A DNA stretch of 64,000 nt from Escallonia rubra (GCA_033065855.1 JAVXUO010003001.1:992001-1056000); one strand, 5' to 3'; positions 12,713 through 25,700 are shown, counted from the first letter of the stretch. Made by a program: numbers and translations. The notes: generated by a model not told the origin, from the letters alone.

Positions 12713-13768
12713 AACTGATTTTTTTACACTTTATCAAAACACCATTCAAAATTTAGTGTTAATTTTATTAAAACTACTTAAAGCTGATTTTGAAAACTAA
12801 TTATGACTTAATCCAAAATTTGTTTTTGCAAATTAATCCCAAATACGCTCTCATCCTTTGTCACGTGCTCACTCATGCAAAAAAGTTTATACATACCATG
12901 CGGAGTATTTGGTTGGAAAGTACAACAAGTACTAAGAACACTCTAAAATCAATTATAATTGTTATGTCACACCATTAACTGATTTTTATACACTTTATCA
13001 AAACACCATTCAAAATTTAGTGTTAATTTTATTAAAACTACTTAAAGCTGATTTTGAAAACTAATTATGACTTAATCCAAAATTTGTTTTTGCAAATTAA
13101 TCCCAAATACGCTCTCATCCTTTGTCACGTGCTCACTCATGCAAAAAAGTTTATACATACCATGCGGAGTATTTGGTTGGAAAGTACAACAAGTACTAAG
13201 AACACTCTAAAATCAATTATAATTGTTATGTCACACCATTAACTGATTTTTATACACTTTATCAAAACACCATTCAAAATTTAGTGTTAATTTTATTAAA
13301 ACTACTTAAAGCTGATTTTGAAAACTAATTATGACTTAATCCAAAATTTGTTTTTGCAAATTAATCCCAAATACGCTCTCATCCTTTGTCACGTGCTCAC
13401 TCATGCAAAAAAGTTTATACATACCATGCGGAGTATTTGGTTGGAAAGTACAACAAGTACTAAGAACACTCTAAAATCAATTATAATTGTTATGTCACAC
13501 CATTAACTGATTTTTATACACTTTATCAAAACACCATTCAAAATTTAGTGTTAATTTTATTAAAACTACTTAAAGCTGATTTTGAAAACTAATTATGACT
13601 TAATCCAAAATTTGTTTTTGCAAATTAATCCCAAATACGCTCTCATCCTTTGTCACGTGCTCACTCATGCAAAAAAGTTTATACATACCATGCGGAGTAT
13701 TTGGTTGGAAAGTACAAGAAGTACTAAGAACACTCCAAAATCAATTATAATTGTTATGTCACACCATT
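12713..13768. repeat. Four 264-bp tandem repeats
   Basis: Units start at 12713, 12977, 13241 and 13505, each exactly 264 bp. Units 2 and 3 appear identical. Unit 1 differs near its start (TTTTTT versus TTTTAT). Unit 4 carries a few substitutions near 13717-13736. Each unit repeats the same chance 62-codon ORF, whose composition and lack of motifs argue against a protein. The first unit begins inside the right target-site duplication of the adjacent hAT element. Confidence 0.95.
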
Positions 13769-16700
13769 TAGCGTTGTCAACCTTAGGGATCATTAATACT
13801 TTTGAAAAGAAAGAAAAATGTAACTTCCCCACCAACCACAGGAGCCAACAATCATAATTTTTTCTGTAAAAATTCTCGTACTCTCATTAGATAACACAAG
13901 GGTGTTTGCGTCAAAAAAGGCGGCAGCACTCCTCAGCAGATCCATCGGTATCTTAATAGGTTTTCCATTTAACGAAACATGGATTTATACTTTTTTATTT
14001 TTTTGTATTAAAAAGGGTGATAAGGTTTGTCACACCTTTCGAGCCGGGTAGGACCACATGGGCGGCAAAGCTCTCCTTACCAAGTTTTAACGCAATTGCA
14101 TTCCCAGGGCTCGAATCCAAGACCTCTGGTTAAGTTATGACAGCCCCGTACCAGCTGACCTACGCGCTTGGTGGTACATGAATTTATAAATGCTTATCTG
14201 AAAATAAGTGTTTGGAACGAAGGATATGTCTACATACGTCAAGCGTTACACTTAAGAAACGGAGAAATCATTAGGATATAACCCAATGATTATGCATTGA
14301 AATATGGCTTCAAAGGTCGCTTCAGTCACATACCAAGACACAAGCAGTATTATAGTATACATAGTTAGGAAGATGAACCAGTCTTTGGATGCGGCACTGT
14401 TGCATAGATCCTATGCAAAGCAAAGAATCTTCGAAGCTGGTCCTAAATCTCTCTTGGGACTCGATCACTTTGTTGCTTAGTAATTTGGACAGTCTCATAA
14501 GCCAGGTCATCGAATATGGAGTTTGAAATCTGTTCTATCTTCACTTTGTGAAGAACTGAAGAACACCTTTCATTATGAAAAGGTAAGAGTTTAATTTGTC
14601 GCTAATGCATGTTTGATGAGAAGTGAGAAATGATTTATCTCCCGCAAGAGCTTTGGGGTTTTGTGTAATGCTCATAGTTAAAGAAAATGTCAAAGTTCTT
14701 CTCTAACAAAATCATTTGCCAACAAAGCTGAATAAATCTTAGCCACAAGTGTCATTTCAGGGGCCTCCGTAACAGAAATTCGATTATTTCAATTATAATA
14801 TATGATTCGCTAACAAAAACAAGTCTCTAACACTTCAGCTACACACCTTGTGCACTCATAATTAATCTAGGGGTTATGATTGCTTTAACATAGTATCATA
14901 AGTGATGTGACGAACTCATCACCGGTTAGCTCTAAGTTGCATTTGTTTGCGGGGTAATTATTGCAGCTTTAAGAAAAGTAAGCAATACAAACAATAAATA
15001 ATTTTGCTTGAGTATAATTTATGAATATGTTTATCCCCCATAAAATTAATAATCTACGCCCGGTTGAATCTACAGACATATTGAGAGTATGGATCGACGT
15101 GGGATAAGTTTTCATTTCAACTTGAATCAAAGTAAGCTTCCTCCAGCTTGAAAAGAACGTTAAACCAGCGTTGGATTAAAATTTTATATTAGAAGTAAGC
15201 CTTTTAGACATATATACTTCATTGCTTATTGCAATTAATCAGTTGGGACCCTTTTTTTAAATTAATCAGGAGAATATGAACAAGTACACAAGGACGTTAA
15301 TTAGTATTATAGAACTTTGATATTGAGAGAATCTACTATTATTTATATATATTTTTTAAATAAACGTGTTCACTTTGTAAAAACACTAATCCCAACGTGA
15401 AAAGCGAAAGCAACGGTAAAAAGTGAAAATCGAAGGTGGTTGTCATTTTCCACCAAAAAAAAAAAAAAAAGGGCAAAAAAAATGGAAAGCATGCAGCCAC
15501 TAGCATTATACTTAGTCGTACGTGACGTACCAGGTGACGAAAACTCACCCCTAGTATTTTATTCTTCGTCTCCACGAAAGTATAGGAATAATCAATGCTA
15601 AGAAAATATCTGGAATTAATTAATCAGGGTATCCCCCACAGACTATATCTTATTGGAACTCAAGCTACGTTCCTTATTTTTGTTACACCTTTCATGTGCT
15701 AGACCGGTTGAGCCGGTACCCGGTTACACACACAAACACAAACACACTCTGTGTGTGTGTGTGTGTAAGCTTTTAGGTTAAGTCCCTCTCGTCATAATAC
15801 CCCCATGTCTGACTGCTTCGAGTCATATGAGAGAACTGATTCAAAGGACAACGACGATGGTGACAATTCAGCTCCACCATTCGGCGATATTACCGAGAAA
15901 ACCCACCCCCCATTTTCCATTTTTCTTTTGTTTTCACTTTTTCTCTCCTCTTACTTTGCAGTGTACGCAAAGATTTGTTCATGTCATCATAGACACTTAG
16001 CAAGCGTATTAGCTGTTAATTAGGTAACTAACATAATCAGTGAAGAGCATGTAATGTGACCAACAAGCAGCAGCGTAACTACCTACGTAGTATATAATGA
16101 AGCTTTTAGGAACCTTAGACTAGATAACCGTGCAAAATATACTGCCAGTGCCGTTGATAACATCTAAGTAGGGTGTGTAAGAAAAAATTTAACTGTGCAT
16201 CGTAGTGTAATTAATAGATGAGATTAGAAGCTAGTTAAACCCTGACTCCGACTTCTTATTCTCTGAAAAATATTCCACCTCGTTAGATTTTGGGTGTAGA
16301 ACCAAGATTACAAACAGATCAATAAATTAGTTTTGAGAGGTAAGAGACTCCGCACCTAGTATAGAGCTATGCATTGAGTTTGATATCAGATTCTGCAATT
16401 TAAAACCCTTTTTACTGTTGAATAATAACGTACCGTGGACAGCCTTAAATACTAGTGATAAACATTCTTATTGCGATATTACTTCTACGTCCTTGTTTTC
16501 TTTTTCGGCGGAGTTTGGATCGTTTCAAGTGCACTGCTAGACAATCCTTCAAATTCGGACACCGAAGACAATGAGGATTTTGCGACACCCATCGTGTAAT
16601 AGTTTGGTTGTATAGTATCAGACTTTCATCATTACAATATAAACAGGCATGAACATCACAAATAAAGGAGACAAGATCCTTAGTAAGTTTGGCATGTCAA

Positions 16701-17272
16701 GCATACATTGATATATACCAAGACTCGGTACACAACAACATGTTGCTAATGAATCTCGCGCACCTTTGTATCAATGATATTCTGAGGCCTCCAGTGGATT
16801 TTGATATTTGTGGAAGTCGAAAAGTTGTCATGACATGGTTCACAGCCACCAAGATTGACCGATAAAATTGGATCTATAACCCTTTTAAATTATCAATGAT
16901 ATTCTCTTATTTTCAAAAGAAGAAAAAAATGCACTGCAAGGCTGGTTAAAACTCAAATAACATGACTTCACCCGAATATCTATAGTTGGGTAAAACTGGA
17001 GTGGCACAGTATATACATATTTTTTACGTGGATTCAGCAGTTCAGGGTCAGCAGCACCCATAATTTCTAGTTGAAGATTTTGTCCATTTGTTAGTTTGAC
17101 CAATAGCCAACACTCCCAAAACACTTGGAATTTTCGGGGAGAAAAAAAAAAAAGATCCCCTCCTTTCTGGTGGCGCACCAATGAAGCTCAAAGCATCCAG
17201 ACTTTACAAGCTTAAAACCAAGCAATCTCGACAGACGGAGAGAAAGATTTGGTACCGCGGAGTGGGCTGAGG
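13769..17272. other. Intergenic downstream of the AP2 gene, repeat tail included
   Basis: No gene was recognised. At about 13990-14175 a dispersed-repeat-like segment resembles the reverse complement of tRNA-type promoter boxes but does not fold as a tRNA. Short (CA)n/(GT)n runs occur near 15725-15770. The stretch from about 16885 to 17272 lies just past the AP2-like stop codon and probably includes its 3' untranslated region. ORFs here on the minus strand extend the AP2 last exon in the wrong frame. Confidence 0.5.
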
Positions 17273-19798
17273 CTAAGAGGGTCTCATGAGAGAGTGGTAT
17301 CCGTTGGTTCTGTTCATCCAGTTCTGTGGTGGTCTTACTAGCCGCTGTTGGAATCCTGATGATGCTGCAGCAGACGCGAACAGTTGAGGAGTCGTCGGTT
17401 GCCACTGCTGATGGGTTGAGGAGAGCGAAAGGTCTCCTCCGTTTGCTCTGACTTGGCCTCCGCTGCTGCTGCTGCCGCCTGGACCTGGAAACTGTATCTA
17501 CAATGCCAAGGGCGATGTTTTGATTTACCATAAGGAAGTGAATCTATAACAATCACATATAAGCTATTGCTAACCGCGTGCAGCTAAACATAGCTTATCT
17601 GAGGCCGCCACAAATTAAATTCGTGATTGTGGTTTAACTGTTAAGACGCACTTGGTAATTCAAAGAGTTGAGATGCGGAGGAAACATGTTAAGCATTTGT
17701 GGTTCACCGGCTTTCACGAATTGCCCATGTCCGCGCATTGCCATTTCGTTAGGCTTTGGCGTATTTGGAGATTGGAGATGTGTTTGGCTCAGAAGCTGCA
17801 ACGTTTCTGTCTCACTATACCCATCTCTTCTGCGGGCGTCAAAAACTTCGTTTCGACTCCGTTCATGCTGTAGATTGACCTAATGTTACATTCAGCTTTA
17901 GTATCAAGGTCAAGAAAGTTAAGAATTGAAGAATTTGAATTTATATTATTAGCGTAGATACCTTGGGCCTAAACCCCAAATCCCGCCAAGAATGCTGGTC
18001 CGTTGGATTATGGGCACCATCATCGCTACTTTGCTTTGAGCGCGAATTGCCCAAGCTCAGGTCGAGATTGTGGTCTGATGCATTGCTAGGAGACTCTGCA
18101 CACAAGTAACAATATACCAAGATTAAATTGGTAGCACTTGCAAGTAGTTCATTAAAGTAAAGGTACGTGTTGATTGCTAAATTGCTAATGTACCAGCCGA
18201 ATTGAGTTCGCTCTCGTAAATGCTTGGATCAAAGTTGGTCACAGCTTCCTTTCCATTGCACTTGATAGCAGCTTTATCATAAGCCCTAGACAGAAACAAA
18301 TGTACCACAAAACTTTATCCCGGGTGACAGCGTAAACGAGCAAGCAAAAATGTGTAGTCAGCAGACAGCAGTACATACCTCGCAGCTTCAATTTCAGTAT
18401 TAAAGAGACCTAAATACACGTACCTAATTCAAATCAAATTCTCCGTCAGCATCTTAGGAAGGAAAAATGAATTAATTAATGAAGATGAAAAGGGAAGAAC
18501 CCCCCAAGAGTATTATGGGGATAATACTGGATAGTGGTGCTTACTTTTTGCCTAAAAATTGGCCCATCCGGGCTTCCCATCTTCCACATTTGTGCAAGGT
18601 AACACCTCTATACTTGGAGCTTCCTCGAGGAAATCCAGTACTTTGTCGGCGAAGTACATGCACAAATTCTTCTTTGGTTAGATTGCTCATCTGTAAACAT
18701 TACAACAACTTCCCTTTTGAGGATAAGACATGTAATATGCCCTCCATGTGGCCATGTAGAAGATAAGGTTGAAGATAAGGTCAATTTAACAAAAGAAACC
18801 CTCCAACTTTTCTCCTTTTCTCCTGACCTACCTGTTTCAAGTCGTGCTCATAATCCTCTAGGCTAAAATTTATGTCTGCCTCCACCCCCCGGAACTTGAT
18901 CGCCGCCCTATCATATGCTCTGGAAATATAGACACAAACATATGGATTGTCTGAGTTTACTTTTACATGGTTAGGGGTAAAAGGTGAAAGTTGCACTGTT
19001 GCAATGGCTCACCGTGCAGCGGCATGCGCAGTGTCGAATCCACCTGTGCACATTTCCAAGAACAACCCAGGTGCCACAACGTCAATATAAAAACCCCCAA
19101 CTGAGGAGGAAAAAGAAATAAAGATTTTGTCATGTCATAGAGATCACATACCAAGATACACTTGTTTCCCACAGTCCCTGATGAACAAAAAAAGAGAGTA
19201 CAGAAATGGAAAAAAGTTAGTTTGGTGATTAAAAGAATATGCAGTATTAATCATAACAAAAAGTTAAAACTCACCATATGTGCGACTCCCATCGGCCGGT
19301 CCTCCGGTAAAAGGTAACGCCACGGTACTGGGAGCTTCTAGACCTCGGTCCACGGCGGCTCTTCTTAAGCGGCTGCGGCACCTCAGAACCAGGCTTGCCG
19401 ACACCGCCGGCGAGTGGCTCCGACTGGCAGAATTTAACACCAACCCAGTGCGCCCTCGGAAAGCTACTGGTGGCCGCCCCGCGACCGCTGCCGCCGGATG
19501 TGGTCCCCATTTCAGAATCATGATCCACCGGGAAAAACTGGTGGGTCACCGGCGGATCGCTCTCCGACGAGAAGTCGTCGTCGTTTTGAGCCATGGAGAA
19601 CCCGAATATCTTGCTCCCGCTCCGCTTTCGGTTGGCTCTCTCCTCGCCATCCTCCTCCTCATCAGAACCATCCTCGATTACCACAGCCGAGGAGCTCGAA
19701 TTCGACAACGATCCGACCCTTTTGCCCTTGTCCCCCTCCTCCCCATCAACCGGCGATGAACACCCTTCTGATTCAACCGAGTCGTTTAGATCCCACAT
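17273..19798 (-). CDS. APETALA2-like (euAP2) transcription factor, miR172-targeted
   Basis: DNA-binding nuclear regulator of the AP2 family; known members control floral organ identity, flowering time and seed or fruit development. I traced ten exons with GT/AG borders: 19798-19275, 19177-19152, 19043-19013, 18919-18832, 18690-18545, 18423-18379, 18285-18194, 18095-17962, 17867-17652 and 17497-17273. Together they give 1527 nt, about 508 aa. The start is placed at the MWDLND motif conserved at euAP2 N-termini, not the in-frame Met 14 codons upstream. Residues about 146-150 (KKSRR) look like a nuclear signal. AP2 domain 1 (about 157-215) and domain 2 (about 249-306) both carry YRGV and WEA/WES elements, joined by the conserved [13 protein letters not shown] linker. 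LDLSL at about 328-332 is an EAR-type repression motif. The C-terminus has PPQNW and ends SLMRPS. The exon 9/10 junction was chosen because it alone keeps the frame. Closest to the AP2/TOE3 group, but the exact orthologue is unresolved. Confidence 0.96.
17351..17370 (-). promoter_or_regulatory. miR172 target site in AP2-like mRNA
   Basis: On the minus strand this 20-mer is CTGCAGCATCATCAGGATTC, the canonical miR172 recognition sequence of euAP2 genes. It lies in exon 10 in the frame giving Ala-Ala-Ser-Ser-Gly-Phe (about residues 478-483), as in family members. miR172 is known to repress these genes through both mRNA cleavage and translational inhibition. No disruption is seen, so regulation is probably intact. 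Confidence 0.95.
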
Positions 19799-21060
19799 TT
19801 CTTCACCCAGATTCAACCACAAGCTGCCGCGACTAAACACAAAGCCTATTTAAGGATCATAAAGCCTGGACTTTGGAACACATAATTAGCACACTTCTCT
19901 CTCTCTCTCTATGGGGAAGGAAGAAAAGTGTAGAATAAGTCCTGTGCTTTAAAGAAAGAACAGAAAACCTAGGACTTATATAGACAGAGGGTGCTGTATA
20001 GCCTTAGCTGTTTCAAAAGAAAGATGTTCCACTATATAGATCTTATGTATCCCCCCACCCTAACTGCCCAATACAGCATAGATGAGGCCAGTTTTTAGAT
20101 GTCTTGTAGCCGAAAGCACCTAACCCCTTCTCTCTATATTTCCTTGCCCTTTTATTCTCAGCTCCTCCTCCTATATACGGGCTTGCCTTGTTTCTTCAAT
20201 CTGTATGTATGTATCTGCAGTAATAACAAATATATATATATAAACTGGATCCTCTATCTCTCTCTCTCTCTCCTGGTTTTGCATTCTCTTCTGTGTTTTA
20301 AAGAGGAAAGATGGGGAAAGAAAGAACCATCTCTGTCCTTAGACAAAACTTTCCCACGTTAACCAAATCGAAAAGCATCCTTTAACTCTTCTTTTATCTC
20401 TCTCCTTCTAACACCACCCGCTAATGGAAAGTAGACAGCACCCACACTAACAAGATGCCCAATTTACTCAATTGCCTTAATCAGATAATTTAGTTGTCAA
20501 TTTCGCTCTCACTCATTCACACTCACGTCACCTGTCGCTCTCCTCAGACCCCATCCCCTACCTTTCCCTCTTCCTCTTAACTTGGTTTTTACCGTTTTGG
20601 AGAGGGGTAAATAGGGGGAGGGCAGAGGGGCATTTTGGGGGCAGAGGTGGGTGGGGGAGGGGGAAATAATTGTGAGTCAGGGCCACGGCAGGAGACTGGA
20701 GGAGGGGTTTGGGTAACAGAAGAGGAAATGGGAATAATGACAATAAAAGGAAAAACTTTCCAGAAAAGTCCAATCCAAGAGTACGGGAAGAGGGCCACCA
20801 TTTGCCTCTTTTGTTCTTCTATGCTTTGCTTAGTAGCAGCTACCCAACGCCAACGCCCCCCCCCCCCCCACCCTTCTCTTCTCTTCCCCAACTTTGTACC
20901 TCGTATTTATTTTTCTACCTTCACCTCACTCACTCTCCCTCCCACCGCGAGTGCCTCGCATTTGGACTCCATCCATTACCATTACCATGACCATTGTCTT
21001 CACTTTCTATTTTTTTTTTAATTGTTTAGTTTAATTAGTTTTTCAAGTTTTGTTTTTGAA
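19799..21060 (-). promoter_or_regulatory. Putative 5' leader and promoter region of AP2-like gene
   Basis: Sequence directly upstream of the AP2-like start codon. CT/GA-rich tracts lie at about 19895-19910 and 20255-20272, and a purine/pyrimidine-asymmetric GC-rich block with G and C runs lies at 20590-20880. Pyrimidine tracts are common in plant 5' leaders. No transcription start can be fixed, and long ORFs here on both strands (20558-21021) are low-complexity and not credible genes. Confidence 0.35.
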
Positions 21061-24000
21061 AATGTCAAATTCAGATGTTATTCAACAATTTCTTACAAAT
21101 ATGCTTTTTGTCTTTATCTCACTCATTTCAACATATAATAAATGTACTGAGAAATAGTATTCAAACAAGACAAAAGTTTTTTTTCAGAATTTTAAAATAC
21201 TTCTTAGTTAGATTTCTTGACATGTCCTAATGCTGAACAAGGTAACCCGACAAGTTTTGCTCCTTGAAGAGTTGGGACAATATTTCTCCAACCTACTTAT
21301 TCAATGCTCGGCAGATAGCAACACTTTTAGAGAGAGTATTATCACTAATTCGGCAATAGTCAGCGATCATTGTTACGAAAAATTACACCAAACATACATC
21401 TAAAATATATATATATTTCCCTCAACTCGGCACTTCATTAATTTCTTATCACTCATCTCATATTGTTTAGTGTTAAAAAAGATGTCACGAAATATTTACA
21501 TCGGATATAGCTACGTGTTGGTACATTAAACGAATAATAATGCCTGGTGTGGGAGTAGTAAAAGTGTGTTACCGTGAGGTTTTAAAAACTACCGTCACCT
21601 ATATTTTCCCACTTTTTTTATTTTGGGGTAGTAGTCGACAACACCATACCATCTCTGACACCCTTTCTCTCCCTCCCTCTCTCTCTCTCCCTCCCCGCCG
21701 GTTGATCTGTTAATCCCTGCATCATTGTCAAAACACCACCCCAGTGGTTCCAAACTGAAGCACCGACATCCAAAAAATTTTAGCAACCCTAATCAAGACC
21801 ATCATAGTTACTGCCATCAAGATCACACAATTCTGTCACCGCCGAGCTATTGGCCAATAAGTGGTCACGCTCCCCTTGGTCACCTTTTTTTTCACTTTCG
21901 TGTTTTTTTAAAATAAATAGAAGATTTCTTTTTTGAAAACTGAATAACACATATGCTACAGAGTATTAGCTTGGATAACATATTCAAAAGTAGAACAACA
22001 GTGAAATTATGAAATTCCACATTGAAATATATGAAAACTTCTCTTTGTTGTTTGGACGCCATTTTCGATGCATTTATGAGTAAAACTGAGTGCGGTGAAT
22101 TTTAGTAATATATATTTAAGAAAATTTGGTGAATAGAGTTTGAATTTAGTATTTTTGAATATAGCGTTTGAAGATGGTAACTAAACAAGAAACTCAGAAG
22201 CATGAAAATGAAAGCAGATAAAATGGTAACCAAATTTAGTTAGTCTCTCCTGCACAATTATCCTTCGCACTCTTATAGAACATGTACAAATGCATAGGTT
22301 TATTCATGTGTAGAGCGTAGAAGTACAACTAAAAAATTTAAGATTCCGTTTGTTGGGATAGACAGCGTGGTGCTTGGTTCATTTTTTCGGCAACCGTAGA
22401 GGTCGATCGTGATGGCTACCTGCCCTAGTTGCCCGTTTCTCTCTATGGGGGATCCGACTTGCCTTCGTAATTTTCGTGTGTATTTACTCAAGCCAGTCTA
22501 TAAAAGAGAGGCAGATTGAGAAAGGGACACACAACTACAACTGGCAAAGAAAGGATAAGGATCATTTGTTGTACATCATCTATGTTGTAATATTTTTAGT
22601 GATAAAAAATGGTCACTAAAAGTATTTTATCGTTGTTGTTAAAAATTGTGATGACAATCTTTCGTCGCTAAGAGTGTATTTGGATGAATATTTTTCAAGT
22701 ACCTTACATTTCAAAATTAATTTATTTTAAAATTCGATGATTTACAAATTTATAGAAGTCCAAATCCAATGTTTGGCGATTTTATACGAATTTACATTTG
22801 AAAATTTTAAACCAGATAATTAATCTGATAGTGTATGGGTACAAACTAATGAGAAAAACTCTCATTTTTTTTTTAAGGAATAAGTTAGCTACAATTATGG
22901 AAACAAAAAACGTGTCAATTTCTCTTAAAAGACAGGTACACTTTTGGAAGTGATTTTACAAAGTTGAACATAAACTTCAGGTAACTTTGGTCTGAGCAGA
23001 GGGAAAGGATAAAGAATGGTTCAATGCCCAGAAGAAAAACTGAAATTTTTTATCATTTCAATAACATTACCTTTCTTTTTCCTGAAATTTCTCTGTAGCC
23101 AAACTGAGGAAAACGAAAAAAAGGAAGTAGAAATGCTTTTTTTTCAAGCAAGTCAGGGAGGGAAGAAACTTCACTGCAGGGTCAGGCTAGCAGGACAATT
23201 CACTGCTAAGTAATGTGCTCACGAATTGGGTTTGAACCAATATCCTCGGGCGACTTTCCTTTTAGTCGATCGTGATGTAAGTTATTTCTAGAGGAAACTT
23301 TAGTACACCAAATCACCTTTTTAGATCCTTCATAGATTTGGTAAATCCATCTTATCACAATCCAAATAAGAAATTTTGTGCAATATTACTTTGTACCAAA
23401 AGTAATAATTGCTAACTTTTAGCAATAAATGAAGATGAAAAATAGTATATAAAATGATAGAAACAGTCTATCACAACTAATAGTAGCAATATTGATAATT
23501 CTAACCATAATGACCCGTGCGTTGAGGTTTGTACTACTCAAAGCCACAAAAAAAAAGTAAAAATATGTAACAAATGATTGAAAATAAAACGAGAGACTAT
23601 AAACTTATAATGAAATAAAAGGAGGGCGGTTATCTTAGTTAAAGAGAAAATTGATAGAGAATATTGAGTTTTTCTAAACAATAGAAAATATTTAAGATTA
23701 AAGGGAATAAATAGAGAATTATTTTGGCAAAATAAAATTGCAAAGATATAAATAAAATTTTTAAGTAGGACAGTTAACAGAGAGAGAGAGAGAGAGAAAA
23801 AATCTATTTGATTGGTTGAATTTCAAATGCAAAAAAGAATTCAAATCAAATTGAATAAGAGTGAGGGTAAGAGAAAAAAAAAGGAAACCAAATCATTATT
23901 GCAAAGGTGAATAAACTCAGAATGTTTTCAAAAAGTCAAAATATGAAATTTTACATGCCGGGGCTAAGAGATGTTCACGTAGGCCGTGATGCGACCAGTT

Positions 24001-24219
24001 TCTCTCAGCTTCGTGTTTCGTGTATATATATAATTAGATTTGCTCTAGAAATATAGAGATAAACAATACTGCTTAACAAAATAACTCAAGTAAATGAATG
24101 TGTTTTTGAATACTCGGCTACAAATAAGTAACTCTAATTGATACTCTTGATTCGTGACCAGCTTTTCATCCCAAAGGTATCTCACATTAGCATATCGATA
24201 TGAAATGATAGTGAAACCA
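21061..24219. other. Intergenic, AT-rich, no gene recognised
   Basis: No coding signature. A segment at about 22590-22675 has repeated TTTAGTGA/TCACTAAA/GTCGCTAAG motifs, like the subterminal repeats of CACTA transposons, but no CACTA terminus could be placed. A (GA)n run lies near 23780-23797. The remainder is AT-rich without identifiable elements. Confidence 0.45.
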
Positions 24220-25700
24220 ATAAAATAACCCTAGAGGGGGGTGAATAGGGTTTTTGAAATATAATGGGAAATTTAAACTAAGCAACAATCATGAAACTCA
24301 ATCAAACCAAGTAATACTTCAATGAAGATGCTAACTACACAATCTCAAGCAATTGTAGAGCAATAAGTAAAGAGATTGAGTTAGAGATACTTGACAATGA
24401 GATTTAAATGGTTCGGCTTGAACTACCCTCAAGCCTACGTCCACCTCTTCAAGGAAGTCCCTTGCAAGAGCACTAGAATCCACTAGCAAAAATCTTCTTC
24501 CGGGTCAAGATCAAAACCCTTACAACACTTGGTGATATCCCCACACCAAGCACAAGCCTTGAATCCACAAAGCTCTCCAAGACTTGACAAACCCAAGCCT
24601 TGATCACAATCCTTTTACAAAGATCAATTGTGCACAAAGAAACCTTCTTGAAATGAAATGAGTACAAATGAAGCTCTAGTACAATAGAGAGATGAGAGAA
24701 TTGATGACTTGAAAGATGCTCACTCTCAATCAAAGAATTGCTCACAAATATGCTCTCTTTAATGATGTAAAATCATGAAGATGAAAAGAGATAAGTTTAA
24801 TCTATGAACCTTGATGTTTCTCTAATGAATGGAGGCTTAGAATGTGGTTTCCATAGTGTATGATGAAGCCCAAAATCATTTATAGAGAGCAAATGAAATA
24901 TAGCCGTTATAGGCATAATATGGGTAAAACTGCCATTGCAGTCGACTGTAATCCCAATGCAGTCGACTGTATTCCCTCGAAAATAGCCGTTGGAACTGAA
25001 TTTTGACCAATGTAGTCGACTGTATTGGAATGCAGTCGAGTGGATTCAAATACAGTCGACTGTATTACCCTCCTGCCAATCGGCTGCCTCACGGAACCCC
25101 ATTTCCTATTTTGGGCATAACTTTCTCTAAAAAAATCGGATTGAGGTGCCGTTTTTTGCGTTGGAAAGATAATGAAAATTTTTATCAAGATATGAAAATA
25201 TTAGCACCAATAGAAAATCTGAGTAAGCTCCAAAGTTCACGCATTTTCAAGAACTGCACTTGTGTGAATGGTTATGAACTCACATGCAATGCACAAGGTG
25301 TCCTAAGGTCTTTTTAGGTCATAGTCATCAATCCAAGCATCAAACCAAGACTAGTTACATAATAGGAAAGATCAATTATAATCGATAGTAACTTAGCCGA
25401 TGCATTATTTGTTGCTATTCGACATTGGACATGATGAAACTTCTATAGCATGTCCACTATAACTTTAAGCTTCTTTGGCTTTAATCCATCTATCTAACTT
25501 CTCAAATGTATCTTCACGAGTGTGCATGTATATACCTACTAAGAATACACTCAAAGCACACATTAGAACATAATCAATGTGTAGTTATCATCAAAACAAG
25601 ATGTAAGCCTAGGTTATCCAACCATAGGGCTAACAGATAGCAAAAGGGGAAAGCTTGAGAGCCTAGTAGTACTAAGCTATCTCACCTAGTCGAACCAAAC
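24220..25700. repeat. Dispersed-repeat region, possible LTR-retrotransposon remnant
   Basis: The segment opens near AACCCTAGAGGGGGGTGAAT, a phrase I associate with high-copy plant retroelement-related repeats, and continues as unusually AG/CA-rich non-coding DNA with CAAGCCT-type phrases. It includes a palindromic 13-mer array (separate entry). No gag, protease, integrase or reverse transcriptase is readable, and no paired long terminal repeat lies within the window. Assignment to an LTR element is tentative. Confidence 0.35.
24938..25064. repeat. Palindromic CAGTCGACTG short array
   Basis: Five copies of a 13-mer close to GCAGTCGACTGTA start at 24938, 24959, 25012, 25032 and 25052. Copies 1, 2, 3 and 5 keep the palindromic core AGTCGACT; copy 4 has AGTCGAGT. 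Each is followed by ATT/AAT. Spacing is irregular, at 20-21 bp except one gap of 53 bp. Confidence 0.85.

Noticed and set aside
12790..13857. Four tandem copies of a 62-91 codon ORF as a repeated small gene
   Set aside because: The ORF repeats only because the 264-bp DNA unit repeats. It has no motif, no promoter and no frame conservation beyond what the DNA identity imposes.
14090..14175. tRNA-like sequence (reverse-oriented GGCTCGAATCC box)
   Set aside because: Only a B-box-like phrase is present; no matching A box, anticodon arm or acceptor pairing could be drawn. More likely part of a dispersed repeat or SINE tail.
17091..17531. 146-codon minus-strand ORF covering the AP2 last exon
   Set aside because: It reads the exon in a different frame. 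The correct frame gives the conserved SSGF, PPQNW and SLMRPS endings.
19280..19853. Plus-strand ORFs of 86-159 codons opposite the AP2 first exon
   Set aside because: They are antisense shadows of the AP2-like exon 1, which has clear domain support on the minus strand.
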